Shown: piece by piece, positions 44,771 through 56,351 of the stretch
How positions within the stretch are numbered: position 1 is the stretch's first letter
How the letters are laid out: every line of letters starts with the position of its first letter
Origin: Sciurus carolinensis
Lineage: Eukaryota > Chordata > Mammalia > Rodentia > Sciuridae
Direction of reading: 5' to 3'
Assembly (NCBI RefSeq): GCF_902686445.1
Contig: NC_062213.1
Coordinates: forward strand, 42,110,741 to 42,174,740
DNA: 64,000 nucleotides
Translations under genes and position numbers: made by a program
Notes under the pieces: model-generated
What the model saw: the letters and a program-made list of their open reading frames with translations, nothing else
Told to the model about the DNA's origin: nothing
Database searches by the model: none

Positions 44771-46225
44771 GACTAAATTCTTCTAATGTAAAACAGTGGG
44801 TGGCAACTGAACTCCCCATATTCTCCCAGGTATGGTGACATAGTAGAAGGTGTCACTTTGAATATGCCCAAATGAGAGAGAGAGATGACAGATTCAGCTG
44901 CTGCATGGTTCAAAAGATCCAGGAAATGTATACAATACATGTTGTCACTTAGATTTAAAATAAGGATACTTGAGTGTTTGGTGTTACTTGCAATAAATAT
45001 ATTAGGTTTAAGACTTAGTTTGAACCTAACCATAGCTGGATTCTTAACTATCTATCTTAAATGACTGGTAACATGAAGCATCATAATTTCTGGTCCATTA
45101 ATTGTGATCAGGTCCTAATTAACATTCTAGGACCTGGCTTTAGCCAACCTACATAGAAAATTTGAAGTGAGAACACATTTTGTGTGTGTTTGTGTGTGTG
45201 GGGGGTGGTCTGTGTTCTTAGGATGGTATGTATTATGTTGTAGTTTGTGTTGTATTTTAGAGGTCATCTATATTTTCTTTGATATTAACTGGGCAGATTT
45301 TTCCTGGCCCAAAGATGCTCTCTATATGTGATGCAAGGGGAAAGTCTTCTCTAGTGGTAAGGTTCTTATCTACTGATCAGTCAAGGCTAAAAGCTAAACT
45401 CCATTTCTCAATTGCGTGTCTGAGTAAGACCTGAACCCCTGCTGCTCCACACAACAGAGCCTGGTCTGAAAAAGCTACACCATGTGAGGCCCTCTCCTCC
45501 CACCAGAATTCAAGCTACTTCTTTGGAACCCAATGTCCATTTCAGGGAAAGCTGTTTTTTTTTTTTTTCCTTAAACTCCAACTCACCAAGAGTTGATGTA
45601 ACCAAATGACTTGAAGGAAAAACATCAAAAGGATTCTAATATTCCATCCAGCAGAATCTGACAGACAGGGTCATTCCAGGTGGGGTTTCACTGAGCAGCA
45701 GTGATTAAAGTGGGGAACCTGGTCTGGGAAGAGATAAGTATCACCCAAGGCTGACATTGCCTCCGGACTCACAGCCCTGCCAGGAGGAGGAAAGTGATCT
45801 TTGATGGAACTGAAACACACTGTTTTGAAACAGTAAGTAGCGCTCTTTCTTCAGTCTCTGGGTTCACAGGGAGTTATTTACCCAGGATCAGTCACAGTAG
45901 GCAGGGTCCTGGGGCATGAGGTTTTGCATCTCTGTTCCTGAATTTCAAACTTTCTCTGAGTGCTTTTTGTTGCAAGAGTGACAATTTGGTCTCCGGTAGC
46001 TTCTCGAGTGCCCCCAGAATTGCTTTAGTCTGCAAAGAGCACGTACAAGAGGAGCAATGTCTTTTCTGAGATTTTCACCTGCACTGGGCTGCTTAGCTGG
46101 TGTTTCTGAAGGCGAGGTTGCTCACACATTGCGACCTTTCTCCATCCATATTCAACCTCACCATAAATTGATTCAGTTCCATCTCCATGGACACTGTGTC
46201 TGCTAAAACCTCCATCACCTCTCAC
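44771..46225. other. Unassigned sequence
   Basis: Nothing recognised apart from a GT-rich stretch (45178-45210) and a T run (45555-45568). A GTAAGT motif at 45832-45837 could be a cryptic splice donor. Confidence 0.5.
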
Positions 46226-46229
46226 CTGA

Positions 46230-46544
46230 AAAGTCACGATAATCTCAGCATTGACCTCCTAACATCTGTCCTTGTTCCTGTCCATATCCTTTCTCTATTC
46301 TGGTGACAGATAATCTTTCTAGGTTGCAAATCTGATTATCTAACTTCCTTTTTAAAAATACTTAAATACCCAGCAGCTCAGGAGGCTGAGGCAGGAGGAT
46401 CACAAGTTCAAAGCCAGTCTCAGCAACTCAGTAAGGACCTAAGCAACTCAGGGAGACCCTGGCTCTAAATAAAATAGAAAAAAGGACTGGGGATGTGGCT
46501 CAATGGTTAAGTGCCTCTGGGTTCAATTCCTGGCAACACACACA

Positions 46545-46577
<33 letters not shown>

Positions 46578-46745
46578 GAAACACTTAAATAGCTTCCCAC
46601 TGCCCATAGAACAAAGCCTGGAATTCCTGTAATGGCCTGTAAGGCCTGTTTAATGGAGTCCTTCCCTTCCCCTCCCTTCTTGCCTTTCCAGCCCCCATTA
46701 TCTCTGTTGCCACTTTGTTCAATGGTGGTCTTTCCTCTCACAATG
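46230..46745 (+). repeat. L2 LINE 3' region split by a SINE, sense
   Basis: The left part to 46368 (cagcattgacctcctaacat, ctggtgacagataatctttc, gcaaatctgattatctaact) joins the right part from 46583 (atagcttcccactgcccata, gaacaaagcctggaattcct, aatggcctgtaaggcc). Together they follow L2 order across the SINE. Confidence 0.75.
46360..46591 (+). mobile_element. 5'-truncated B1-dID SINE with TSD
   Basis: Body 46369-46582, flanked by ACTTAAATA at 46360-46368 and 46583-46591. It begins inside the B1 half (cccagcagctcaggaggctg), continues with the ID-like half (actggggatgtggctcaatg, gggttcaattcctggcaaca), and ends in a (CA)n plus a long A tail. The minus frame 46523-46741 reads through the tail. Confidence 0.93.
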
Positions 46746-47018
46746 CACTTCTGTGAGGACAGATTCTGGGAATAACTTGCTCACTAGGTAGCCTTAGTGT
46801 AGTCATGACTTACTGAGTAGAAGAAATGAATGAATCAAAGAATAATGCAGGGTCAAAGGCCAGGAGTCAAGTAATGACTAAATCAATTTTAGGGCTGAGT
46901 CCCTCCCTTCTGTTATCTAATAGATAGCTAAAATCTAGAAAGTTAATGACTTTAACTTATTAGTGCTGAATGCAAATGGAAGGAGTTGTGTATCTGACTG
47001 GTCATGGAATAATGCATT
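46746..47018. other. Unassigned spacer
   Basis: No recognised feature. Confidence 0.5.
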
Positions 47019-47020
47019 GA

Positions 47021-47755
47021 ACAAGAACATAAGCAATAGTAAGTGTTGGCGTGGATGTGGGGGAAAAGCACACTCATAAATTGCTGGTGGAGTTGCAAAT
47101 TGGTGCAGACACTCTGGAAAGCAGTATGGAGATTCCTCAGAAAACTTGGAATGAACCCACCATTTGACCCAGCTATCCCACTGCTCGGTTTATACCTAAA
47201 GGACTTAAAATCAGCATAATACAGTGATGCAGCCACATCAATGTTCATAGTTGCTCAATTCACAAAGGTTAGATTGTGAAACCAATCAATCTAGATGTCG
47301 TTCAATTGAAGAATGGATTAAAAAAAACCTCTGGTATATACACACAATGGAATATCACTCAATCATAAAGAAGAATAAAATTATGGCATTTGCTGGTAAA
47401 TGGATGAAGTTGGAGAATATCATGCTAAGTGAAATAAGTCGAACCAAAAAAAACCAAAGGTTGAATGTTTCCTCTGATAAGAGGATGGTGATATGTAATG
47501 GGGAGGGGTGGCAGGGGGGCAAGAGAAGAATGGAAGAACTTTAGAGGGTGTAGAGGAAAATGGGGTGGGAGGGCGTGGGGGAAGGAAAGATAGTGGACTG
47601 AGACAGTATTACTCTATGTACATGTATGATAACATGAATGGTGTGAATCTACATTATGTACAACCATAGAAATGAAAAGTTATACCCCATTTGTGTACAA
47701 TGAATCAAAATGCAGTCTGTAAAAATAAAAATTAAGAAAAAGATTAAAATAAAGC
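47021..47755 (+). mobile_element. 5'-truncated L1 3' end
   Basis: Starts caagaacataagcaatagta in the ORF2 Cys-rich domain region and ends aatgcagtctgtaaaaataa with an A-rich tail. ORF2 is broken by several indels (for example caatcaatctagatg). The 97-codon plus frame at 47251-47544 is a remnant. Confidence 0.93.
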
Positions 47756-48555
47756 ACAAATTGGAGATTTAAGTTAAGTGTCTAATAGCACTTCTTTTTC
47801 TTCTGGTCTAAAATGGGATGGAAGTGGACAGAGGTTGCCAGGACACATCTTATCTTTGCACGTGGTTTGGTAATCTGCAAATATGCTTAGTCTTAGCAGG
47901 ATGGACGTCTGTGTTCTCATGTGTGCATTTGTATGTTTGTGTGGCTTTTGCATTGTCACTGGAAAGTTTTTCTGAAGATCAATGTGTCTTTGCTTCTGCA
48001 CCCATGTCATTTAGGAAAGAAGATAGATGAAGAGCCTTGTTTGGGTGACATTTCTTTCATAGAGGAGTTGGGATAAGGGTCCTTGATGTCTGACTAGTTA
48101 GTTACGGGTTCCAAAAGGAGCAAGATGTGAGGGAGATAGGCAGAAGATTTCATACCCAAACAAGATCTTTTTTGAATGGAACTCTTACGTAAAGCTGATT
48201 TCCAACTTCTATGCTACAAAGAGTCTAGATATATGATATTTGGAGGGAAAGAAGACTTTCTCCCAATTTATGCAGCATCAGCTAGAGTCAGATGCACGTT
48301 TCACTTTTATCAAAATGGGTAAATTATATAGCTGCATTTAGACAATTTATCTAGGGAGACATGAAATTCCATCTACCATTACCTTCCATAACATTAGTAA
48401 TGACATATGTAATTATTGTTATCTTCTAATTAGTGATGATCAGAGCATTATGACATTTTGCACACCCATTCTAGAAATCTAGTTCCTCTTTAGTTGGCCC
48501 TCAATGGATATGCAGTTTGAATTACCCATAGGCTGCTAACTTTTCATCCTACCCA
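47756..48555. other. Unassigned sequence
   Basis: No recognised repeat or gene. Confidence 0.5.
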
Positions 48556-48598
48556 CAGCAGATCAACGCGGGGAAGAGACTGCTGTGCTTCAGGTAAA

Positions 48599-48622
48599 AG
48601 AAAGAAAAGTACTTTTCTTTCT
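48599..48622. repeat. Perfect 24-bp palindrome
   Basis: AGAAAGAAAAGT (48599-48610) followed directly by its reverse complement ACTTTTCTTTCT (48611-48622), no spacer. Confidence 0.97.
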
Positions 48623-48639
48623 CTACCCTCTGATGAATT

Positions 48640-49755
48640 AGTGTGCCAATGTGAGTAACCATGCTTGTTGCCTATTCCAACATCTGTTCTCTCTTCTTTC
48701 TTAATAAAACAATGTGACATTTGGGAGGCATATTAACTCCAAGATAAACAGGTATGTTTTCATAAATTTTTGTAGCTATATATGGTCTAACAATCAACTT
48801 TTAATCAACAAGATATAAGCAAAGCATTTTTGAGATGTCTAGGAAGTCTCCTTAAAGGTGAGAGAATGTGCTTTTAGTTTTTCTTCCTTTCTTCATTCTG
48901 TTGTCTGGAACTCAACATGCCATGGCTAGGACTTTAGCAGATATTTTAGACCACGAGGACTAGAAGAAGGGGAATTGATGTCTGAGTCCTCAGTATAGGT
49001 CAGATCTGGTTGACATTTTTCCACTCTTCTTTGACACGAGAGATAGTTCATCTTGTTTAAGCCATTGTGTCTGTGTTGTATGTAGTCAAATTGAATGCTA
49101 ACAGTTATGCTGCAAACAAGGGAAGAGTGGGTGGATTGAGTTCTTGGCAACTAGTGTCTGATTGTAGCAATGACATTTCCTTGGAGTACATTTTTTTTTC
49201 CCCTGCTGGGCAACACACCAATTCTATATGAGGCAGACACTCCTCAGACTGGGGTCAAAGTAACAAATGGCAGGATTTGTTTGATTGAATTCTGTGCAAG
49301 GTTCCACAGAGGTCTAGCCTGGAGGCATGGCCTCCTTACCATTAAAAGAATGCAGAAAGAGGGGAAATACACTTGGGGCATTTCACAGTCATTGCTCCAG
49401 GTATATTAGGTGCTTTAAAAAAAGATTCTCCTATTTTAAAATTCAGGTAGGACTCCTAGTGTGCTAGATCTGGTTTGTACTAGCTTATGGGAGTTGACTG
49501 TGTGTCTCTTCTCACTTCAGTGGTCAGTGATGTCATGTCAGTTTGAAATGGCCTCGATGGGAGTACATATACTATTGGAAATTGGCAAATGCTAAAAATC
49601 AGTTGTCGTTTGTCACCATTTTTAAAGAGATTCTGCCTGCTAGCAGATCACTGGCTAATATTAGACTCTTATTTCTAAAATATATTCCTCTTTCTCATTG
49701 AACTATCCAAAAGTGTGGGGTATAATAATTACATAGGTCAGAGCTTTATGAGCTA
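48640..49755. other. Unassigned sequence
   Basis: No gene recognised; 48640-48715 faintly resembles the unnamed repeat at 55020-55320. Confidence 0.45.
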
Positions 49756-49759
49756 CAAA

Positions 49760-49905
49760 TGCTTTTCCTGATAGTTTATCATTTGAGCGTTTCAACAACC
49801 TGTGAAGCAGCTGGAGCAAGTCTTATTATCCCCCTGGCCCACAACAGGGCTGAAACTTAGAGATACACACAATGAATGAGGAGTGAAATGAGGGGTCAAA
49901 AGTCA
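49760..49905 (-). repeat. MIR-like fragment, antisense
   Basis: tttcaacaacctgtgaagca, agtcttattatccccctggc and cagggctgaaacttagagat follow inverted MIR order. Confidence 0.6.
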
Positions 49906-50194
49906 ATGTTACTGTTTCTTAGTCCTGATAATTCTAGTAGAATTAATTAATTTTCCCTGGGAACACAGGATGGTAAAGATTAGGAAAATTCAATTCAAAA
50001 GAAAAGATGAATCAAAGAAGAGGGTGATTCTTTTTCATCTTCAATTTTTTTTTTCTTAAAACAGGCCAATTAACAGAGAGTATATAAAGAATAAATGTGA
50101 GAGCTTAGAAAATAGCACAGTACTCTCCTTTAAATTGTGGTGCTGAACTTTATTATTTTTAAGCATCGTGGGAACCAGTTTGCTACTGAGGAAA

Positions 50195-50400
50195 CTCTAC
50201 AAGTTTGGGTATTAAATGCCTGGTGTCTGGCATCCTTGTTTGACTGCTGTGTGAATTAAGACAAATCATTCAACCTCTATGTGCATGTTTTTCACTGTAA
50301 AATGGGTATAATAATGACCTTTCAGGGTTGTTGTAAGGGTTAAATAAGATAAATGTGTAAGGCACGTAATGAATACTCATGGAAAGTTATGTACCCTTGG
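50195..50400 (+). repeat. MIR SINE, sense
   Basis: gctgtgtgaattaagacaaa, tcattcaacctctatgtgca, cactgtaaaatgggtataat, tttcagggttgttgtaaggg, taaggcacgtaatgaatact give the MIR core and 3' end. Confidence 0.82.
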
Positions 50401-51560
50401 CTTTTAGACCTTGAGTACTACTTATTAAAAAGTATAACCTGAGCTGCAATTAATACCAATATTTTTCTCAGAATAAGTCAAGATGTCTCTAGCTTAAAGC
50501 CCTATATATTATAAATGCTCCGAAGAATCTTCTGGTATTCAAAGCCAGGACCAGCATTACAGGTTTGGGGGAACAGAGTCCAGAGGAGAATTTCCTTAGA
50601 AAAGACCATCAGTTTTTAATTTTGCTCTCTGTTTGTAGTACATTCCATGCTGGCTTCTGAGACAAAACCAAATTTGGCAGTGGCAGGCAATCATAGAGTT
50701 TTCATGTAATTCAATAATTTATCACAAAGAATATTCATTTATAAACAATGACTTGTTTTGGAATGATAGCAGCTGTCAGTTTGGAGGCCTTGCTTCTCCC
50801 CACTGGGACGGGAGTCTGGCTTTCTCCTTTGTGAAATCATGCAGGGTCGCTGGGTTTGGAATCTGAGGCTGAAGGCACTTTACAATGTGTTTATGTTTTG
50901 GTATGTGCATTATTTCATTTTTACTTTGTGGTCATGAAATCCATGTTGCCAGATGCTGAAAGTGCCTCTGTGTGTAGAGAGGAAATAATCAAACTCTGAG
51001 TTTCGACTGCACCTGAAAACACTTGGACCAAGAAGTGCAAGCGTAACCCTCTACCATGACAGACACAGACGTCCTGGTGCTTCTCTGTGTCATCACTTAG
51101 ATTTGCCTAACCAAGAAAGAATCCTGGATCCTTTGCTTTTGGAAAATCTATTGCCAGAATGATTTGTATATCTGAAAGTTGTGATTATTTCTGTCCAGTG
51201 TCTTGGGAAATTCAGTGTTTTGAGTTCCAGAGAAGATCTGCCTGCCTGCTGGGAAGACAGCATTCAGTGTCCTGTGAGACCACTTGGTACCTTGCACCAC
51301 TTCTTCACAACTTCCATTTCACTGAGAGCCAAAGATCTCTGACTCCACTTAGAGTTCCCCAGGCTTTTGCGAGACTTGGAGAGTTGTTGAGTAAATAAAA
51401 AGGAGAACTTGCCCAAATCCTGAATGTCCTCCCATCTAGCATCCTTTTCCATCTCCTGTGATAGCATGTCTACTCACAAGTTAGTCTTTACAGTTCAACC
51501 CAGTTCACTCTCAGTGGCTACTTGCTAACTAGAGCCAACTAGAGGAGCTATGTGATGGTC
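50401..51560. other. Unassigned sequence
   Basis: No repeat or gene recognised. Frames 51159-51398 (+) and 51264-51467 (-) overlap and have no domain. Confidence 0.5.
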
Positions 51561-51565
51561 CGCTG

Positions 51566-52003
51566 AGTTGATTGGAGGTAAAATGGTGTCCTGCTCCTCC
51601 TGCTCCACCAAATATGTTGAATTCCTAACCATCAGGACCTGTGAATGTGATCTTATTTGGAACTAGGATCTTTGAATATGAAATCAAGCTAAGATGAGGT
51701 CATTAGGGTGGGCCCTAATCCAGCATGACCAGTGTCCTCATAAGAAGAGAGAAAATTTGACACAGACACACAAAGAGAACACCATTAATGGTAGAGGCAG
51801 AGACTGGTGTGATATAGATGCAAGAAATACCATGGATTGATAACTACCCTGAGAAGTGAGAAAGAAACAAGGAAAACTTTTCCTCTACAGGTCTCTAAGA
51901 GAGACTTTGATCTTGTGGATACCTTTATTTCCAGCTTAGCATCCAGATACATGAGATAATACATTCTATCGTGTTAAGGCACCCCACTTCTGGTACTAAA
52001 GTC
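51566..52003 (+). repeat. MLT1-like MaLR LTR, sense
   Basis: ccaaatatgttgaattccta, gaatgtgatcttatttggaa, gatgaggtcattagggtggg, ccctaatccagcatgaccag, tgtcctcataagaagagaga, then gatcttgtggatacc; standard MLT1 order. Confidence 0.8.
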
Positions 52004-52300
52004 TATATTAATTTCCTGGGGCTATGGTAACAAAGAGCCACAAACTGGGTGGCTTAAATTTTCTGAGGTTGTTAAACTGTGTCTTAGGGATCAGAAAGCC
52101 CAAGAGAACACTGTAGATCATGTTCTGTCCTTTGAACACATCTCTCTGTGTCTGCTCCTCTCCCCTTAGTATCTCTTGATGCTCTTCCCAACTCTGGTGG
52201 TACCACTCTGAGAGCGACAATTCCACTCTAGGCTAAGGTACTCAGGCTCCTCGCTTCCTGTCTCCGCCAAGGCCCCCTTGTCCTGTGTTCGATTTCATCA
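52004..52300 (-). repeat. MLT1-like LTR fragment, antisense
   Basis: attaatttcctggggctatg, gtaacaaagagccacaaact and gggtggcttaaattttctga are the inverted 3' end of an MLT1-type LTR. It follows the sense copy directly, giving two related LTR sequences in opposite orientation. Confidence 0.65.
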
Positions 52301-52634
52301 AACACTGTCCCCCTGCCAATGAGTAGCAATCACTAGTAGGAAAAATAAATTTCCAGTGGGCTTACTTCTCTATGCTACTCCTTCCAAGGGTAACTCTGCC
52401 TTAAGACAAATATCTTCTTGGGAATATTATTAGGAAGCACAAAGTATCTAAAACTCAATGATAGGCTAGTGGGGAGGAGATTATTGGGAGGCCCCTGGAG
52501 GTCCTTTATGACATAAAGTTAGTCCTAGGTTTTTATTTCCATTTTATAAATGAGAAGAAAGGGAAGAAAGAACCACTTATCCAAATTCTCTCTCTTACTA
52601 GTAATGCTTCAATCAGTGCTGCTTTTGCCAAAAC

Positions 52635-52917
52635 AGATTTTTGAATTTTATCTATTTTTATTTATTTTAATTACTTTTTTTTTATTTTTACAGACTGCAT
52701 TTTGATTCATTGTACACAAATGGGGTGCAACTTTTCATTTCTATGGTTGTGCACGATGTAGATTCATACCATTTGAGTAATCATACATGTACATAGAGTA
52801 ATGATGTCTGTCTTGTTCCACCATCTTTCATACTCCCGTCCCCTCCTCCCTCTCATTTCCCTCTATGTAATCTAAAGTGAGAAAATAATGGAAGAACTTT
52901 AGATTTTTGAATTTTAT
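52635..52917 (-). mobile_element. Short L1 with 5' inversion and 17-bp TSD
   Basis: Identical flanks AGATTTTTGAATTTTAT lie at 52635-52651 and 52901-52917. The main part (to about 52878) is the inverted L1 3' end (ttacagactgcattttgatt, cattgtacacaaatggggtg). The last 22 bp (52879-52900) switch to L1 sense orientation (gaaaataatggaagaacttt). This is a 5' inversion as produced by twin priming. Confidence 0.92.
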
Positions 52918-53720
52918 AAGCAAGGGATCTCCCTAGAAGTCTTGAGATTGTATGTGGTTTCTAATAAGCACAACCTCTTAAAGTTGTATTCTTCGTTAAC
53001 AGAATAGACCTTACACTAGTGAATGTACACCATTCCTTCAAGGAGCCTCACATAAGTTGAAAATTGGGTATGATACTAAGCCAATTCCTCTCATCATTTC
53101 TTTCCCCTTGGTTGGAGAGCACTGGGCCACCTTCATTTGGTCTGCCTGTGTGCAATGAATGGTCCGTGAGAACCTCATGGCACAGCGAAGTGTGTGGTAA
53201 ATTTCCACTCCTGTTTCTCTTTAAATATAAACTTCCAGCTGTATTTTTCCCCTCCTGAAGTTTTGACTTAATTTAAAAATGTTGGATTGAAATAAGTAAT
53301 CTAGGGCACTTTAAAATGAGGATAGAGCGAGGGAGAGAGAGAGAGGGAAAGAGCGGGTAGGAGGGGGATTAAGACTATCTAGAAGCCTGAAGAATGTGGT
53401 ACCTTTGAAAATTGATAAACTGCTGCTGGTGTTACCAGACCTCATGGCTTTTGACAGGCATGGCATATTTATGGTTAAAGACATATACACCTCTTATACA
53501 GGCACAGCACTTGGAACTTGAACCTGGTGCCACTGAACACTTGCCTGCACCAAGCTCCATGTGGGTTGATGTCACCATGGGGCAGACCTTTTTTAAGTAG
53601 CTGCCTAATCTAAACAGTAGAATATCCAGAAAGCATGACAAGTTGGAATGAATTCAGAAGAAGGAATTGAGGAACTCCTGAACTCAGATCACATTGAAGG
53701 GAGAGCCAGATGAACTACCA
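52918..53720. other. Unassigned sequence with a GA-rich run
   Basis: No repeat or gene recognised except GA-rich simple sequence at 53325-53360. Confidence 0.5.
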
Positions 53721-53724
53721 TTTT

Positions 53725-53960
53725 CAGATGTTCTTTGCATGTATAGATGACTCCATTGCATCTGGTATTGTGCTAAACTTGACATGTATTATCTCATTTA
53801 ATCCTTACAACAACCCTGTGAGATGTTTTCTATTATTAACTTCTTTTGTTTTTAGTAGATGAAGGAATTGAGTCTTAGAGCTTAGCACAATGCCTGACCC
53901 ATATCTTACTTTTAAAAATATGTGTTCACTATATGAGAGAGCTAAAGCATATGCTTAAAT
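53725..53960 (-). repeat. MIR-like SINE, antisense
   Basis: tggtattgtgctaaacttga, catgtattatctcatttaat, ccttacaacaaccctgtgag, then gatgaaggaattgagtctta match inverted MIR. Confidence 0.75.
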
Positions 53961-55015
53961 TCACATAGTAAGTGCTGGAGACCACACTTACACACACTTT
54001 GTGTCCTATTTTCTGTTATGCAAACCACTATACTCCAAACAGAATTTCAGATTAAAATAGCAGAACTGGAGCTAGACTTGCCCAAGCTGAAAGCCAGGAT
54101 CTAAGAATAGTAGCATTGTAATTCTGATTTTTGGCAAAGTAGAAGAAAGAGGACAGGAGGTGACTGAGATTAGAGATTAGGGTCATCCAGGTAAGAATGT
54201 GAACAGGCAGGAAGGTTCCCTAGGGCACATTGAGAAGCCAGCCCTGAACCTGTATAGGAGCCATAGGGTGTGGATGAGGTAAGCAGGGGTGGTGTTCTGG
54301 AACCTTATGGGGTATGAACATAAGGAATGAATTAGCTGACTAAGGGCAACTCTGGACCAGCCAATGTCAAGGGATCAGTGATAACAATCTTGGTTCCTTT
54401 CTTCTTTTGCTTGGAGGAAACTGCTATGTCTACATGTTAATGGATAATTCTTCAATCCTGGGTCCTATTTTAGAATTACAAGGGCAGGCAGGGCAACAGA
54501 AGTCTGAATCCAGGGAGGTTATATCACATTGGTCAATCTGAAGATGACCACTTTGGAGCTCGGAAATAGTGTGTGTCATCGTAAGCAAACATGGCCCTCC
54601 AAAACGCAGCTGCTGCTTGAGTCAATGGAAAAAATATCGTGAGAAGGAAAATGTGAGCCATGTGCCTGTGCCCTGCCCAGCATCCGTCCCCATCTGAGGA
54701 ATGGCCTGCTCTTTGAAAGAATAGGAGTGAGGAGTTCGCATGCAGGGCCTGAGTGCTTGTGGCATGAGAATGTGCAGTGCTAATCTCTGCAGGCAGGGAG
54801 ATTAGGTTCAGACAAGCTTTCAGTCTGGTGGATGCTTCACGGTGTAAATTCTGCCCAATGAGAAGAAATGAACCCAAAACACCACAGTACCTTTCAGCAG
54901 CGCTCCCCATACATCAGTAAAGCTCTCCGCTCTCCCATCCAAACAGGTGATGGAGTTGAACTTCACAATATATTCTTTTTTATTCATTGTTTACAACAAT
55001 GTATCATTTAAAAAG
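53961..55015. other. Unassigned unique sequence
   Basis: No repeat recognised. A 125-codon minus frame (54533-54910) is the longest here outside repeats. It has no signal peptide, domain or splice support that I can see. Confidence 0.5.
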
Positions 55016-55019
55016 ACAA

Positions 55020-55320
55020 AAGAAACATACTAGATCTCTCTATTTTGGACCGTGTTGATTGCCTATCCAACATCCATTCTCTTCTTCCTTCACAGTGATA
55101 TTTCAGTTCATATGATTTAGGGAAAGTTACCTCATTTCTAGCTCCAGAGGTGAGAATTAATCCAAGTCAACCATGGGAATCTAATCTTTGTGTCAGTGGA
55201 TGCTTCAGGAATGGGCATCTGGCTGATTGTGGTCAGTCTCCAGGAGAGGGTTGCTGGAGACTTCAGGACTAGTTCTTCCTTGTCCTTAAGAGAGAAGGAC
55301 TGAAGTCAGTGTCTCCTTTC
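55020..55320. repeat. Ancient dispersed repeat, unnamed
   Basis: The text ttgattgcctatccaacatc, gcttcaggaatgggcatctg, gctgattgtggtcagtctcc resembles a common old repeat with ...atgggcacatgac...ccaatcag... phrases. Confidence 0.35.
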
Positions 55321-56275
55321 AAGGAATGGGAATAAGGAAAAGTGATCCCTTACCTTTGGCTGCTGGCTGCCACCTTATGGCCAGAGGGGGATTCAGATTC
55401 AGGATGCATCTAACAAATAAAAGACACCAGAGATTCACAGAGAAATTGGGCTCTGGATGGACCAAGAATAGAGTCTGTTGCCCTCCAGACTTGCAGCTAC
55501 TTGGCCAATACAAATCCTTAGTGTTTTCACTAGTTTGAATTGGATTTCTGCTTCTAGCGGCTGAAAACTTCTTAAATCCTAGAAATGAGAAAGTGGGGTT
55601 GGGGTGGGGGTGGAGAAAAGTGTTAGTGAGCAATTACCTGGGAAAGTGACAGATAAGGCAAACTTCATCTTCAATAGCTGGCTAGGTCCTTTGGGGTTAC
55701 CCTAAAATTTTTCTTTATTAGTGGATATAGATGAAAGGAAGAATGACAGTGTCAAAGTTTCTTTTGCTCAGTGGATCATGGCCAAAGATTTGTCCAAGTG
55801 TAGAAGTACAGCCTCTGTATCAAGGTCAGATGGTGGTAAAGAATGGAGGTGATGAATACATGCTGGAAGAAGATGAGAAATGTCCTACCTGTTGGCCTGG
55901 AAATTTATGAGGCACTACTCCTCATTTGGATGTATATTGTAACCTCGGTTCTCAGCTCTCAGTTCTCCATCTTGATTGTCGTGTTTGATCTTTGGGTCCA
56001 GATCATGACCACAGTGTGTATTTGTGAGATACTGGCTGAAGGCTGGGTGGAGGTGGGATTGAGGGAAGCCCCAGGCTGTGGTGATGAAGGATTGTAGGTC
56101 TGAGTGGTCTGAGTGCACAGAATGAACATGAAGCCACGAGGCTGCCTCATTAGCACTCTGCCTGGTGCCTTCTGCAAAGTCTTGGGTATTTTCCCAGATC
56201 TCTTCTCACACACAGTTGTGGCCATGTTCACAGAACCACTAACTCATTTTCTACGACCAGTCAACCAATCATATA
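55321..56275. other. Unassigned sequence
   Basis: No repeat or gene recognised. Frames on both strands (55319-55633, 55843-56231) overlap. Confidence 0.5.
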
Positions 56276-56280
56276 CATGA

Positions 56281-56292
56281 GTGTGTGTGTAC

Positions 56293-56345
<53 letters not shown>

Positions 56346-56351
56346 CACGTG
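56281..56351. repeat. 71-bp alternating purine-pyrimidine tract
   Basis: An unbroken R-Y alternation: (GT)5, (AC)5, (GC)4, a long (AC)n, (AT)n and acacgtg. The first 20 bp are a perfect palindrome. Such (CG)n within (CA)n is a classic Z-DNA former. Confidence 0.95.

Noticed and set aside
45740..45845. 5' exon ending at the GTAAGT near 45832
   Set aside because: Good donor match but no promoter signal, CpG island or transcript-like upstream context.
54533..54910. 125-codon minus-strand frame
   Set aside because: Longest frame in that region, but no recognisable domain, no good splice sites, and length still compatible with chance on both strands of 64 kb.
55377..55395. CTCF-like motif (ggccagagggggat)
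   Set aside because: The core does not fit the CTCF consensus closely enough (missing bases between CCAG and GGGGG).
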